64,000 nt of DNA from an uncultured Hyphomicrobium sp. (GTDB lineage Bacteria > Pseudomonadota > Alphaproteobacteria > Rhizobiales > Hyphomicrobiaceae): positions 1 to 64,000 of the forward strand of contig NZ_CADEFI010000003.1 of NCBI RefSeq assembly GCF_902826555.1, read 5' to 3'. The notes below the pieces were generated by a model, which worked only from the letters and a program-made list of their open reading frames with translations, was not told the origin of the DNA and ran no database searches. Both the position numbers and the translations under genes were made by a program. Numbering within the stretch: the first letter of the stretch is position 1; every line of letters begins with the position of its first letter. Shown piece by piece: positions 36,525-45,436 of the stretch.

Positions 36525-36899
36525 CTACAGGCTCTTGTTCATACGACGGATGCGGGCAGCGAGCTGACGCATGACGTAAAGCGAGAATGCCGGATTGTGG
36601 CGTACCAGCTCCAGAAACGTCTCGCGGTTGATGAGGGCGACCTCGGTCGCCTCTGCGGCGAGGGCAGCCGCGGAGCGGGGCGAGTTGTCGATGAGGGCCA
36701 GCTCGCCGAAGATGCCGTGCAGCCCCACGTTCTCCAGCACCGTGCCGAAGGTGACGATGCTCACCTTGCCCTCGACAACGAGATACATGTAGTCGCCCGG
36801 GTCCTCCTCGAGAAAAATCTTCTCGCCCGCGCCATAGCGCTTCAGAGGGATCTTGAACCGTTCGAGAAAATCAAAATCAAAAGGGGCGCCCAACGTCAT
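36525..36899 (-). CDS. single-domain cyclic-nucleotide-binding protein
   Basis: 124 residues comprising only a CNBD: GEKIFLEEDPGDYMYLVVEGKVSI, then the phosphate-binding cassette GIFGELALIDNSPRSAAALAAEATEVALI with the GEL...RSA pattern that contacts cyclic nucleotide phosphate, and a C-terminal helix rich in Arg. There is no DNA-binding or enzyme domain, so it may act as a cAMP/cGMP-dependent partner protein. An adenylate cyclase and a Crp-type regulator lie within 6 kb. Confidence 0.85.
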   Translation of the reverse strand: MTLGAPFDFDFLERFKIPLKRYGAGEKIFLEEDPGDYMYLVVEGKVSIVTFGTVLENVGLHGIFGELALIDNSPRSAAALAAEATEVALINRETFLELVRHNPAFSLYVMRQLAARIRRMNKSL

Positions 36900-36910
36900 G
36901 GCCAGACCTC

Positions 36911-36936
36911 GGTCGGAGCGATCATGATCCGAAAAG
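36911..36936. repeat. degenerate copy of dispersed palindromic element
   Basis: GGTCGGAGCGATCATGATCCGAAAAGG resembles GATCGGAGCGACTACGATCCGAA at 6175-6200 and the right arm of the hairpin repeat (GAAGCGATCATGGTC). It is a short and imperfect match, just upstream of the CNBD gene. Confidence 0.45.
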
Positions 36937-37130
36937 GGGTAAACTATAGCGCGGGACGGGGGGCCTGTCCCCGCTCCGAGCGCTGCCTCAGCGCTTCAAA
37001 GTAAAGATCCGGGTTTGGGATTGCCGGTTCGCCTGCCTGCGGTCATATTTCGGGGCAATTGAGGAGCATCAAGGCCTTGCTTTCCCGGAGGGAGCAAGCG
37101 AAGACCTTGGCTCGATCGGGGAGATCAACC

Positions 37131-37601
37131 GTGAAGAAGATCGTCATTGCTCTGGCCGCGCTCGCGGTCTTGCCGCTCGCCTCATCCGCACCTGCCCTCG
37201 CGCAGGCCAAGATCAAAGCCGGGACGCTGACCTGCGAAGGCGGCGGCGGCATCGGCCTGGTGCTGGGGTCGAAGAAGACCTATTCCTGCAAATACACGTC
37301 GGCGTCAGGCAAGCGCTCGGAAAGCTATTCCGCCTCGGTGTCGAAGATCGGTCTCGACATCGGTGTCACGCAGGATGCGATCATCGTGTGGGCTGTGCTC
37401 GCCTCGACCGATGAGCTCGACAAGAAGGCGCTCGCCGGCACCTATGTCGGCGCGACAGCGGATGCCGCGATCGGCATCGGCGGCGGCGCCAACGTTCTGG
37501 TCGGCGGCTCGAACAATTCCATCGTCCTGCAGCCCTTGAGCGTGCAGGGTCAGACGGGTCTCAACCTCGCCGTCGGCGTGGCTGAGCTGTCTATCCGCTA
37601 A
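37131..37601 (+). CDS. DUF992 periplasmic protein
   Basis: 156 residues from GTG 37131 (preceded by GGGGAG). Signal peptide VKKIVIALAALAVLPLASSAPALA-QA. The mature DUF992 domain starts KIKAGTLTCEGGGGIGLVLGSKKTYSCKY with its two Cys, followed by Gly-rich beta strands (GATADAAIGIGGGANVLVGG) and the ending LNLAVGVAELSIR. This is a small periplasmic beta protein found in Rhizobiales-type genomes, of unknown function. Confidence 0.88.
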   Translation: MKKIVIALAALAVLPLASSAPALAQAKIKAGTLTCEGGGGIGLVLGSKKTYSCKYTSASGKRSESYSASVSKIGLDIGVTQDAIIVWAVLASTDELDKKALAGTYVGATADAAIGIGGGANVLVGGSNNSIVLQPLSVQGQTGLNLAVGVAELSIR

Positions 37602-37626
37602 CGCCATACAGCGAGCACGAGGAGAT

Positions 37627-38073
37627 ATGGCCGACCTCAAGCTGATCGCGCTTGATGCCGAGGATCTTGCGATTGTCGCAGCCCATCTGCAGGACGCCGT
37701 GTTGCGGGTGGAAGACATGACCTACCTCAAATCCGAGCGGCGCTTCGCTGCCGTCGTCAACCGTTTCGACTGGAGCGATGCGGCGGCAAAGCTGGCGGGC
37801 AAAGCCGATGGCTTCGTCCGCCGGCGCGCCGGTGTGCGCTTCGAGCATGTGACGGGGGCGCAGGTGCAGGGGCTCGACCTCACAAAGAAGGATCAGGTGC
37901 TGTCCCTCTTAACCCTGACTTTCGCGGCGGGCGACGAGCCGAGGGGTACGATCACCTTCACCTTTGCCGGCGGGGGTGCGGTGCGTCTCGAGATCGAGTG
38001 CATCGAAGCCGCGCTGACGGATCTCGGCGCCGCCTGGGCAACCTCGCGCCGGCCCGAGCACGCCGGGGACTGA
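37627..38073 (+). CDS. DUF2948 family protein
   Basis: 148 residues. Begins MADLKLIALDAEDLAIVAAHLQDAVLRV and continues ERRFAAVVNRFDW, which is diagnostic of DUF2948. Cytoplasmic, function unknown. GAGGAGAT immediately precedes the ATG. In related genomes it stands upstream of hisD, as here (128 bp), and is probably part of the same operon. Confidence 0.9.
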   Translation: MADLKLIALDAEDLAIVAAHLQDAVLRVEDMTYLKSERRFAAVVNRFDWSDAAAKLAGKADGFVRRRAGVRFEHVTGAQVQGLDLTKKDQVLSLLTLTFAAGDEPRGTITFTFAGGGAVRLEIECIEAALTDLGAAWATSRRPEHAGD

Positions 38074-38201
38074 AAGACCCTCCATCTGCGACGCTTAGGC
38101 AGGGAACGTCCTGTGGCGTATGTGCGCTTTCGCCTTTGGCGACCGTCGCCTATAACGGCCCATTCGTTGGGCCGCGGGACGGTCCGCCACCGGAGCTTTC
38201 A

Positions 38202-39497
38202 ATGCCTCAGCGGCTTTCGACATCGGACCCCGGCTTCGCATCCCGATTCGACGCCTTCCTCGCCACCAAGCGAGAGGCCTCCGAGGACGTGGATCAGGCC
38301 GTGCGCGCGATCGTCGCGGATGTGCGAGCTGGCGGCGATGCGGCGCTGATCGCGCTGTCGAAAAAATTCGACCATGTGGACCTTGGGGCTACGGGTCTCC
38401 GCGTCGGGGCGGACGAGATCGACGCGGCGGTGGGCGCCTGCAGCGCCGACACGCTCGAGGCGCTTGCATTTGCGCGCGACCGCATCGCCGATCACCATCT
38501 CCGGCACCTGCCGCAGAGCGAGACCTATACGGACGCGCTCGGGGTGACACTCGGCCACCGCTGGACGGCGGTGGAATCGGCGGGTCTCTACGTGCCGGGC
38601 GGGCTCGCCTCCTATCCGAGCTCGGTGCTGATGAATGCCGTGCCGGCGAAGGTTGCCGGCGTCGAGCGTCTGGTGATCGTCGTACCGACGCCCCGAGGCG
38701 AGCTCAACCCGCTGGTGCTGGCCGCGGCCAAGCTGGCAGGCGTGTCGGAAGTCTATCGCGTCGGCGGCGCGCAGGCGATCGCGGCGCTCGCCTATGGCAC
38801 CGACACCATCCGTCCGGTGGCCAAGATCGTGGGACCGGGCAACGCCTACGTGGCGGCCGCCAAGCGGCAGGTGTTCGGCACCGTCGGCATCGACAGTATC
38901 GCCGGCCCTTCGGAAGTGCTGGTGATCGCCGACAAGGACAACGACCCGGCCTGGATCGCGGCCGACCTGCTGGCGCAGGCTGAGCATGACACCGCGGCGC
39001 AGTCGATCCTGCTCACGGACGATGCGGCATTTGCGGATGCCGTCGAGGCCGCCGTCATGCGCCAAGTGCAGCAGTTGCCCAAGGCCGACATCGCAGGCGC
39101 GAGCTGGCGGGACTTCGGCGCCGTCATTCTCGTTTCGTCGCTCGACGAGGCACCGGCTCTCGCCGACCGGATCGCCGCCGAGCATCTTGAGATCGCGACG
39201 CGCGATCCCGACGCGCTGGCTGCCAAGATCCGTAACGCGGGTGCCCTGTTTCTCGGCGCCTACACGCCAGAGGTCATCGGCGATTACGTGGCAGGGCCCA
39301 ACCATGTGCTACCGACAGCACGAAGTGCGCGCTTCTCGTCCGGTCTCGGTGTCCTCGATTTCATGAAACGAACGTCGATTCTCAAGCTCGACGAGCAGTC
39401 TCTCGACAAGCTCGCGTCCCAGGCCATGACGCTCGCGCGAGCGGAGGGGCTCGAGGCACACAGGCGGTCGGTCGAGATCCGGCTTTCGAAAGGATAA
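38202..39497 (+). CDS. hisD: histidinol dehydrogenase
   Basis: 431 residues. Carries out the last two oxidations of histidine synthesis (L-histidinol to L-histidine, NAD+-dependent, Zn enzyme). The signature AKIVGPGNAYVAAAKRQVFGTVGIDSIAGPSEVLVIAD is intact, with Zn/base residues in AQAEHDTAAQ, AAEHLEIATRDP and GPNHVLPT. ATG 38202 gives the normal N-terminus (MPQRLSTSDPGFASRFDAFL). It is followed after 3 nt by the UPF0262 gene. Confidence 0.97.
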   Translation: MPQRLSTSDPGFASRFDAFLATKREASEDVDQAVRAIVADVRAGGDAALIALSKKFDHVDLGATGLRVGADEIDAAVGACSADTLEALAFARDRIADHHLRHLPQSETYTDALGVTLGHRWTAVESAGLYVPGGLASYPSSVLMNAVPAKVAGVERLVIVVPTPRGELNPLVLAAAKLAGVSEVYRVGGAQAIAALAYGTDTIRPVAKIVGPGNAYVAAAKRQVFGTVGIDSIAGPSEVLVIADKDNDPAWIAADLLAQAEHDTAAQSILLTDDAAFADAVEAAVMRQVQQLPKADIAGASWRDFGAVILVSSLDEAPALADRIAAEHLEIATRDPDALAAKIRNAGALFLGAYTPEVIGDYVAGPNHVLPTARSARFSSGLGVLDFMKRTSILKLDEQSLDKLASQAMTLARAEGLEAHRRSVEIRLSKG

Positions 39498-39500
39498 GGC

Positions 39501-40010
39501 ATGACGGACGCAACGACCGAGACCGTCGACATCAGCAACAACCGGCTCGCCGAGATCCTGCTCGATCCGGCATCGATCGGGCGCGGCAACGCCAACATCG
39601 AGCACGAGCGCGAGGTTGCGATCTACGATCTCCTGGACGGCAACTCGTTCGAGCTCGAAGGACGCGACGACGGACCCTACAAACTCACCATCGGTATGGT
39701 TGAAGACCGCCTCGCGCTCACCGTGTTCAAGGCCGCCGAAGAGGAGGGCGAGCCGATCGTCACGCATTTCCTGTCGCTCACGCCCTTCAAACGCATCATG
39801 AAGGACTACTTCCTGGTGCTCGACAGCTACTATCAGGCGATCCGTTCCGCGCAGCCCTCACGCATCCAGGCCATCGACGTCGGCCGGCGGGGACTGCACG
39901 ACGAGGGCAGCCGGGTGCTCGTCGAACGGCTCGAGGGCAAGATCAAAATCGATTTCGATACGGCTCGCCGCCTGTTCACGCTCATCTCGGCGCTGCACTG
40001 GAAGGGGTAG
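39501..40010 (+). CDS. UPF0262 family protein
   Basis: 169 residues. The conserved core NIEHEREVAIYDLLDGNSFEL...LTPFKRIMKDYFLVLDSYYQAIRSAQPSRIQAIDVGRRGLHDEGS identifies UPF0262, an alphaproteobacterial family of unknown function that is almost always next to hisD. It is 3 nt after hisD and 4 nt before the phosphatase gene, so it is in one operon. Confidence 0.92.
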   Translation: MTDATTETVDISNNRLAEILLDPASIGRGNANIEHEREVAIYDLLDGNSFELEGRDDGPYKLTIGMVEDRLALTVFKAAEEEGEPIVTHFLSLTPFKRIMKDYFLVLDSYYQAIRSAQPSRIQAIDVGRRGLHDEGSRVLVERLEGKIKIDFDTARRLFTLISALHWKG

Positions 40011-40014
40011 TTTC

Positions 40015-40476
40015 GTGTCACGCGAGGGCGACGGGCCGCAAGCGGTGTTGTTCGCGTGTGCCATGAACGCCGTGCGCAGCCCCATGGCCGCGGCGATCCT
40101 GCAGCATCTCCTGGGGGATCGCGTCCATGTGGTCTCTGCCGGCGTGCGCGCGGGGCTCACGGATCCCTTTGCCGTGGCCGTCATGGACGAGATCGGCATT
40201 GATATTTCCGACCATGAGCCAACGTCGCTCAAGGACCTCGAGACGGACGCCTTCGACCTGATCATTACGCTGTCGCCGGAAGCTCATCACCATGGCATCG
40301 AGCTGACGCGTCTCGTTCCTGCCGAGATCGAGTACTGGCCGACGCCGGATGCGACGGTGCACCTGGACAGCGCGAGCCGCGAGGAGGTGCTGGCGGCCTA
40401 CCGCGACGTGCGCGATTCGCTCTTTCAGCGAATCAAGCGGCGGTTTTTGCCGGGTGGCGGCGGTCCCACCGTGTGA
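40015..40476 (+). CDS. low-molecular-weight phosphatase family protein
   Basis: 153 residues, GTG start. The P-loop CAMNAVRS (C-x5-R-S) lies close to the N-terminus in VLFACAMNAVRSPMAAAIL, as in low-Mr tyrosine phosphatases and arsenate reductases. The general-acid region is PDATVHLD-like (EYWPTPDAT). It acts in the cytoplasm; whether it dephosphorylates proteins or reduces arsenate cannot be told. Last gene of the DUF2948-hisD-UPF0262 run. Confidence 0.87.
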   Translation: MSREGDGPQAVLFACAMNAVRSPMAAAILQHLLGDRVHVVSAGVRAGLTDPFAVAVMDEIGIDISDHEPTSLKDLETDAFDLIITLSPEAHHHGIELTRLVPAEIEYWPTPDATVHLDSASREEVLAAYRDVRDSLFQRIKRRFLPGGGGPTV

Positions 40477-40500
40477 GGCCTGCTCCCGGCGCGCAAAAAA

Positions 40501-41814
40501 TCATCCGCCCGGGTGGCGGCTCTTGCGGGAGCCCATGAGAAACCAGGTGCTCCGCTCGCCAACGCCCTTGATGTCGATGGCGCCGCGCGCCTCGACCTCG
40601 AAACCCTCACCCAACCTCTCGCGCGAAGCCGGGCAGATGTGGATACGGCCGGGGACGGACGTGTTCTCGAGCCGCGCCGCGAGGTTCACCGCATCACCCC
40701 AGATGTCGTAGCTGAATTTCTGGCGGCCAATGACGCCGGCCATCACGGGGCCCGTCGCCATCCCCATGCGCATATTGATGTCGTAGCCTGTCTCGGCGCG
40801 AAGCTCGTGCACGGCTTCCTGCATGGCGAGGGCCATGCGGGCGAGCCGATGGGCGAAATCCGCCGTCGGCTCGGGCACGCCCGACGCCACCATGTAGGCG
40901 TCGCCGATGGTCTTGATCTTCTCGACCCCGTGCCGCTCCGCGAGGTCGTCGAACAGCGTGACGAGCTTGTTCAGCAGCGCCACGGTCTCGACCGCGCCCA
41001 GACGCCGCGCCAAAGGGACGAAGCCCGATATGTCCGCAAACAGGATCGAGGCGTCTTGGAAGGTATCTGCGACATGCTCGGCCGGCTTCGCCTTCAAGCG
41101 CTCGACGATGGTGTCGGGAAGAATGTTGCGCAGAAGCGCATCGGTCTCGGCTTTTGCATTCTCGGCGAGGCGAAACGCATAGAACACGGCGGCAGCGATG
41201 AGGCCGAACGTCGTGATGGCCGCCTGGGTGTAGAGGGAGTCGAGGACATGCTGCGGAGTGGCGATTTTTGCAGCTGACTGTGGGAACCAAAACCAACAGA
41301 CAAGGTGCAATATCAAGGCAACCGTGATGGCAGGCACGATCAGCCACAGCCGTCCGAGGCCGAAGACGACGAAAGCGGCCGCGGAAAAGGCGATGTACTG
41401 GATGTGCAGCCCCGACTCGCGCCCGAGATAGTAGGTGAAAGCAAGAAGGGCCGCGCATTCCGTCACGAGAATAAGGAGCGCCGCCGCCGCCGATCCGAAG
41501 CGATGCACCAGCGGCACGGCAGCGACGATCAAGACGATGGCGAAGTTGATGTAGACGATCGGCCAAAAGCGTTCGAAATCGAGCGCCGCCTGCTGCAGGC
41601 CGTAAATGAGCGTCGTGACCACGATCAGGTAGGCGATCATGTTCAGGATCATGAGACGGCGCTTGGTGTCGGGCGGATAGCCTTGCGTGCCGGCTTCAAC
41701 CATCCTCGACAGCCAAGCACCCGCAGCCGCCAGTGCCGGCGAGGACCATATCCAATCGAGCATCCCGCCGCGCTCGGGCGCTTCGTCGGTCTCAGGCTGT
41801 TCCTGCCGCGGCAC
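40501..41814 (-). CDS. membrane-bound class III adenylate/guanylate cyclase
   Basis: 437 residues. Six membrane helices (about 50-225) precede a C-terminal cyclase homology domain with both metal Asp (ASILFADISGFVPLARRL and KIKTIGDAYMVASG) and the transition-state region FSYDIWGDAVNLAARLE with Asn and Arg. Substrate choice between ATP and GTP is not certain, though the FSYDIWGDAVN pattern is the usual adenylate cyclase form. GTG 41814 is preceded by GGGAGA; ATG 41763 is an alternative. A Crp-type regulator lies upstream on the same strand. Confidence 0.88.
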   Translation of the reverse strand: MPRQEQPETDEAPERGGMLDWIWSSPALAAAGAWLSRMVEAGTQGYPPDTKRRLMILNMIAYLIVVTTLIYGLQQAALDFERFWPIVYINFAIVLIVAAVPLVHRFGSAAAALLILVTECAALLAFTYYLGRESGLHIQYIAFSAAAFVVFGLGRLWLIVPAITVALILHLVCWFWFPQSAAKIATPQHVLDSLYTQAAITTFGLIAAAVFYAFRLAENAKAETDALLRNILPDTIVERLKAKPAEHVADTFQDASILFADISGFVPLARRLGAVETVALLNKLVTLFDDLAERHGVEKIKTIGDAYMVASGVPEPTADFAHRLARMALAMQEAVHELRAETGYDINMRMGMATGPVMAGVIGRQKFSYDIWGDAVNLAARLENTSVPGRIHICPASRERLGEGFEVEARGAIDIKGVGERSTWFLMGSRKSRHPGG

Positions 41815-42028
41815 TTTTCTGCTTCTCCCAAAGACAGTCGCGAGCTCTTCTCGGCCCGAAACTAGATCATTTGCGATCTCTCGTGGATACGGTGACGGAA
41901 AGGCTGATTAAAGCAGCGACGCCGAAAGGGCTGTCATCCGCGAAACAAGGCGGCCCGGGATCAACGGCCGCGCTCGTGGCCTTTTGCGCGAGCGCTGCAA
42001 ACCAGGAGGGCGCCGCGGCGGCCATGGT

Positions 42029-42724
42029 CTAAGCGCCGGCCGTGGCCTCGAGCTCGTCGATGTCGCACGTGAAACGGCTGTCCTTGCGCTCGATCGCGCC
42101 GCTATCCTCCAACAGGGACAGTGCCGCATTCACCTTCGGCCGGCTGGCGCCGATGAGCAGGGCCAGCTCGCTTTGGGAGATCGGAAGGTCGATGACGATC
42201 CTGGCGCCGGGTTTCAGCTCCCCTTTCTGACGGGCGGCCGCCAGGAAGAACCGGGCCAGCCGGACCTCGATCGGGTAGAGAGCGATGCCTTCGAGCTGAT
42301 GATCGGCCTCGCGCACACGGTTGCACAGGAACTTAACGACGGCCTCGCGCACCACGGTGCGCTGCTCGATGAGCCGGTTCAGTGCACCCTTAGATAGTGT
42401 GAGCGCGGTCACCTTCGACACGGCGGTTGCATCAGCGCTGCGCACGCCACCGTCGAGCACGGCAATCTCGCCAAAGATCTGGCCGGCCTCGGCGTGCGCG
42501 AACGAAAGCTCGCGCCCTTCGGAGGTCAGCACGGACAAGCGCACGCGGCCGTTCGTCACAAGATAGATGTCGCGACCGGGGTCACCGCGCGCGAAAATGG
42601 CCTGGCCACCGTCATAGGACGCCTCGCGCATCTCCTGCATGACCGCCTTGCGGTCCGCCTCCTCGAGCGCGCCGAACAACGGCGTTCGCCCCAGCATTTC
42701 GAGCAGCGCTTCCTTGGTGACCAT
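42029..42724 (-). CDS. Crp/Fnr family transcription regulator
   Basis: 231 residues from ATG 42724 (GGAGG upstream). The N-terminal cyclic-nucleotide domain has [19 protein letters not shown], the Gly-Glu...Arg-Ser pattern that binds cAMP phosphate. The C-terminal winged helix contains [34 protein letters not shown]. It lacks the N-terminal Cys cluster of Fnr, so it is not an oxygen sensor. It lies about 215 bp upstream of the cyclase on the same strand, suggesting a local second-messenger pair. Confidence 0.88.
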   Translation of the reverse strand: MVTKEALLEMLGRTPLFGALEEADRKAVMQEMREASYDGGQAIFARGDPGRDIYLVTNGRVRLSVLTSEGRELSFAHAEAGQIFGEIAVLDGGVRSADATAVSKVTALTLSKGALNRLIEQRTVVREAVVKFLCNRVREADHQLEGIALYPIEVRLARFFLAAARQKGELKPGARIVIDLPISQSELALLIGASRPKVNAALSLLEDSGAIERKDSRFTCDIDELEATAGA

Positions 42725-42907
42725 CCCATCCTCCACCCCGGTCTAGGGATCGGCGGGGATATTCGCGGGAACGGCGCGGAATGGCAACGAGCTTCTTGCT
42801 TTTCAGGAGGGCCATCTGCATTCTCCGCACGTGTTTTTCGGGACCGAGGCGCCCTCCCGGCGGCGTTTACCTCTTTAGGCCCCTTTCTCCATCAACGGCA
42901 CCCAGAC

Positions 42908-43654
42908 ATGAGCTCCGTCAAGGCCGCCTTCTTCAGCACCTTCAAACGTACGGACAGTCCCCGACGCGAGACGCTCCGGCGTGAGCTGGCCCGCGAGCGC
43001 GCGCGGGAGGAGGGGCCGCATCATGCACCCAAGCTGGTGCTGGCGAGCGCAAGCCCGCGGCGACTGACGCTGCTTGCCCAAGCCGGCATCGAGCCCAATG
43101 CCCTGCGTCCTGCCAGCATCGACGAGACGGCGCGGATGGCGGAGATGCCGCGCGCGCTTGCAGCCCGTCTTGCGCGTGCAAAGGCGGAAACGGCGCGTGA
43201 CCAGATCGCCAACGACGTGGACATTGCGGGAGCCTATGTCCTCGCCGCCGATACCGTGGTGTCGGTAGGCCGGCGCATTTTCGGCAAGCCCGAGCATATC
43301 GAGGAGGCGGTGGCGACGCTGGAGCGGCTCTCGGGACGCTCGCATCGCGTGTTGACCGGCATCTGCCTCATCACTCCGGACGACCGCGTGCGGACGCGCA
43401 TCGTCGATACGCGCGTGCGCTTCAAACATCTTTCGAAGTCGGAGATCGAAGCCTATATCGCGTCCAGGGAGTGGCGCGGCAAGGCCGGCGGATACGCGAT
43501 CCAGGGTCTCGCCGGCTGTTTCGTACGCACGATTACCGGCTCCTACACGAACGTGGTGGGCCTGCCGCTGACGGAAGTCGTGAGTCTTCTGATCGGTGAG
43601 GGGTTCCCGGTGCACTTCAATTGGCTGAGAGCCGCCGAAATCGACGCCGAATGA
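42908..43654 (+). CDS. maf: Maf family nucleotide pyrophosphatase
   Basis: 248 residues. A 40-residue basic N-terminal extension ([20 protein letters not shown]) precedes the Maf domain: [45 protein letters not shown], and [16 protein letters not shown] followed by [11 protein letters not shown]. The enzyme hydrolyses non-canonical or modified nucleotides (dTTP/UTP type). The extension is longer than in most relatives; a later start is possible but has no good ATG nearby. yacG follows after 7 nt. Confidence 0.9.
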   Translation: MSSVKAAFFSTFKRTDSPRRETLRRELARERAREEGPHHAPKLVLASASPRRLTLLAQAGIEPNALRPASIDETARMAEMPRALAARLARAKAETARDQIANDVDIAGAYVLAADTVVSVGRRIFGKPEHIEEAVATLERLSGRSHRVLTGICLITPDDRVRTRIVDTRVRFKHLSKSEIEAYIASREWRGKAGGYAIQGLAGCFVRTITGSYTNVVGLPLTEVVSLLIGEGFPVHFNWLRAAEIDAE

Positions 43655-43661
43655 GGCCGCG

Positions 43662-43907
43662 ATGACGCCAGCGGATGCCAAACCAACCGGCGGCACGTGC
43701 CCGATCTGCGGCAAGCCCGCTGTGCACGCCGTACGGCCATTCTGCTCGGCCCGTTGTGCCGACATCGACCTCGCCCGCTGGGTGTCCGGCGCCTACGTGA
43801 TCGCGGGCGGACAAGCGGATGCGGACGAGGACGGCGACGAAGGGTTCGCTCGGGAGGCCGGCCAGCTCGACCGCGGAAAGGGTGCACCAGACGGGGAGAC
43901 GCAATAG
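43662..43907 (+). CDS. yacG: DNA gyrase inhibitor YacG
   Basis: 81 residues. The four zinc-binding Cys are in CPICGK and PFCSARCADIDLARWV, the YacG signature. An acidic C-terminal tail (GGQADADEDGDEGFAREAG) is typical. In Escherichia coli the protein binds GyrB and blocks DNA binding. It is co-transcribed with maf, the standard arrangement. Confidence 0.92.
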   Translation: MTPADAKPTGGTCPICGKPAVHAVRPFCSARCADIDLARWVSGAYVIAGGQADADEDGDEGFAREAGQLDRGKGAPDGETQ

Positions 43908-44004
43908 CCCGTCCGACGACGCCAGCGGAGGCGGGATGCCCGTGGGGTGTCGGCCCGGCATCGCTGGACATGCCCGGGGCATTTTTGCTGGCGGACCCAC
44001 GCCT

Positions 44005-44038
44005 CGGAAAACCGCTTCACACTTTTCCGGAAGCACTC
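44005..44038. repeat. dispersed palindromic element, single copy
   Basis: CGGAAAACCGCTTCACACTTTTCCGG and the trailing AAGCACT match the units at 35018-35102 with a few changes in the loop. The CGGAAAA/TTTTCCG arms are kept. Lies between yacG and tRNA-Phe. Confidence 0.8.
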
Positions 44039-44096
44039 TATAAAGCGCGAGCTTTGATGGCAGGCCCGGTTTCACCTCGGCCTCGCAAGCAAAAAA

Positions 44097-44172
44097 GCCC
44101 AGGTAGCTCAGTTGGTAGAGCATGCGACTGAAAATCGCAGTGTCGGTGGTTCGATTCCGCCCCTGGGCACCA
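44097..44172 (+). tRNA. tRNA-Phe (GAA)
   Basis: 76 nt including an encoded CCA. Acceptor stem GCCCAGG/CCTGGGC, D-arm GCTCAGTTGGTAGAGC, anticodon stem TGCGA/TCGCA with loop CTGAAAA (anticodon GAA), and T-arm GGTGG-TTCGATT-CCGCC. All arms pair. No integrated element is attached to its 3' end. Confidence 0.97.
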
Positions 44173-44403
44173 TTGCCCTTTGAGCGCAGCCGCCACGCCA
44201 ATCCTGCGCCGCGCTCTCGCCTCCCAATCCGACACAATGATCGGACGTGCGATGTCTCCTGCCGGGGCGTGCCCTGAGCGCAATGGCCCGTCACTACAAC
44301 CCAATCCTTCCCGCCTCCCCTCGGCAAGCCTCACGCAACATTCCGTGATCATACAAACGTCCTGCAGCGGCGTGCGCTTTCGAGATTCGTAGCCGGGGGC
44401 CTC

Positions 44404-45264
44404 ATGCGGGGGAAACTTAGAAAGTCGCTTGTTACGGCGTTGGGCGTCGCCACGCAATCGATGGTTGCACACGCCGGCGATGGCGCGACGGACAAGAGCG
44501 GCTATACGCTTTTCAACCCGACGCCAGCCAGTGCGATGCGCGATATGTCGACGGACCGGCCGGACAAAACCGAGAGCCCTTACACCGTCGACGCCGGTCA
44601 CATTCAAATCGAGACCGATCTCGTCGCCTATACCCGCGATCGTGCGGACGGCTTCACGGTCGAGACGACGGACGTCCTGCCCTTCAACTTCAAGCTCGGC
44701 CTCACCAACGATTCGGATCTGCAGATCGTCTATGGCAGCTACAGCCATGTGCGTGTCGAAGGGCCCGGCGGCGCCAAGGACAGCGAAGACGGCAGCGGCG
44801 ATCTGATCATCCGCTACAAGCGCAACTTCTGGGGCAACGACGGCGGACGGACGGCGTTCGCCGTCATGCCATTCATCAAAATTCCGACCAGCTCGTTCGA
44901 TGACGCCAACGACGACGTGGAGGGTGGCGTCATCGTTCCGCTCGGCATCGAGTTGGCGCCCGGGATCGGGCTCGGCCTGATGACGGAGGTCGATATCCTG
45001 CGCAGCGACGTGGACGGCGGGTATCAGCCGTCGTTCGTCAACTCAGCCACCGTCGGCTTCGACCTGACAGACAAGCTCGGCCTCTATACGGAGGTCTTTG
45101 TCGAACGAAGCGCGGAAAGCGGCGCCAACACGATCGTGACGCTGGACGCCGGTCTGACCTACGCGGTGACGGACAACCTGCAGCTCGACACGGGCGTCAA
45201 CGTGGGCGTCACCGATGCGGCGGACGACGTCAACGTTTTCGCGGGCATGTCGCGCCGGTTCTGA
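44404..45264 (+). CDS. outer-membrane transporter-like beta-barrel (Phenol_MetA_deg family)
   Basis: 286 residues with a signal peptide (ALGVATQSMVAHA-GD). The block DMSTDRPDKTESPYTVDAGHIQIETDLVAYTRD is the hallmark of the family often annotated as 'transporter' or MetA-pathway phenol degradation protein. The remainder alternates strands (FNFKLGLTNDSDLQIVYGSY, GDLIIRYKRNFWG) and ends in the outer-membrane signature GMSRRF with terminal Phe. It is probably a porin-like barrel; the substrate is not known. Confidence 0.82.
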   Translation: MRGKLRKSLVTALGVATQSMVAHAGDGATDKSGYTLFNPTPASAMRDMSTDRPDKTESPYTVDAGHIQIETDLVAYTRDRADGFTVETTDVLPFNFKLGLTNDSDLQIVYGSYSHVRVEGPGGAKDSEDGSGDLIIRYKRNFWGNDGGRTAFAVMPFIKIPTSSFDDANDDVEGGVIVPLGIELAPGIGLGLMTEVDILRSDVDGGYQPSFVNSATVGFDLTDKLGLYTEVFVERSAESGANTIVTLDAGLTYAVTDNLQLDTGVNVGVTDAADDVNVFAGMSRRF

Positions 45265-45436
45265 TGCCCTGCAGGCTCCCCGCAGCAACAAAATCGTCAG
45301 AGCTTGAATTGCAAATACGCTCTATAAAACAGCGTTGTATTTATCTTCAGTGAACCAATTATTTAGCAATCGATCTTATCTTGGGACAGATCTTTAATTT
45401 TTGTGCCTCTGCAACTGCAGGTCCCAAGGTGCTTTC

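Noticed and set aside
42737..42907. Possible infA gene between the Crp gene and maf
   Set aside because: Neither strand encodes an IF-1-like product in this 171-nt gap.
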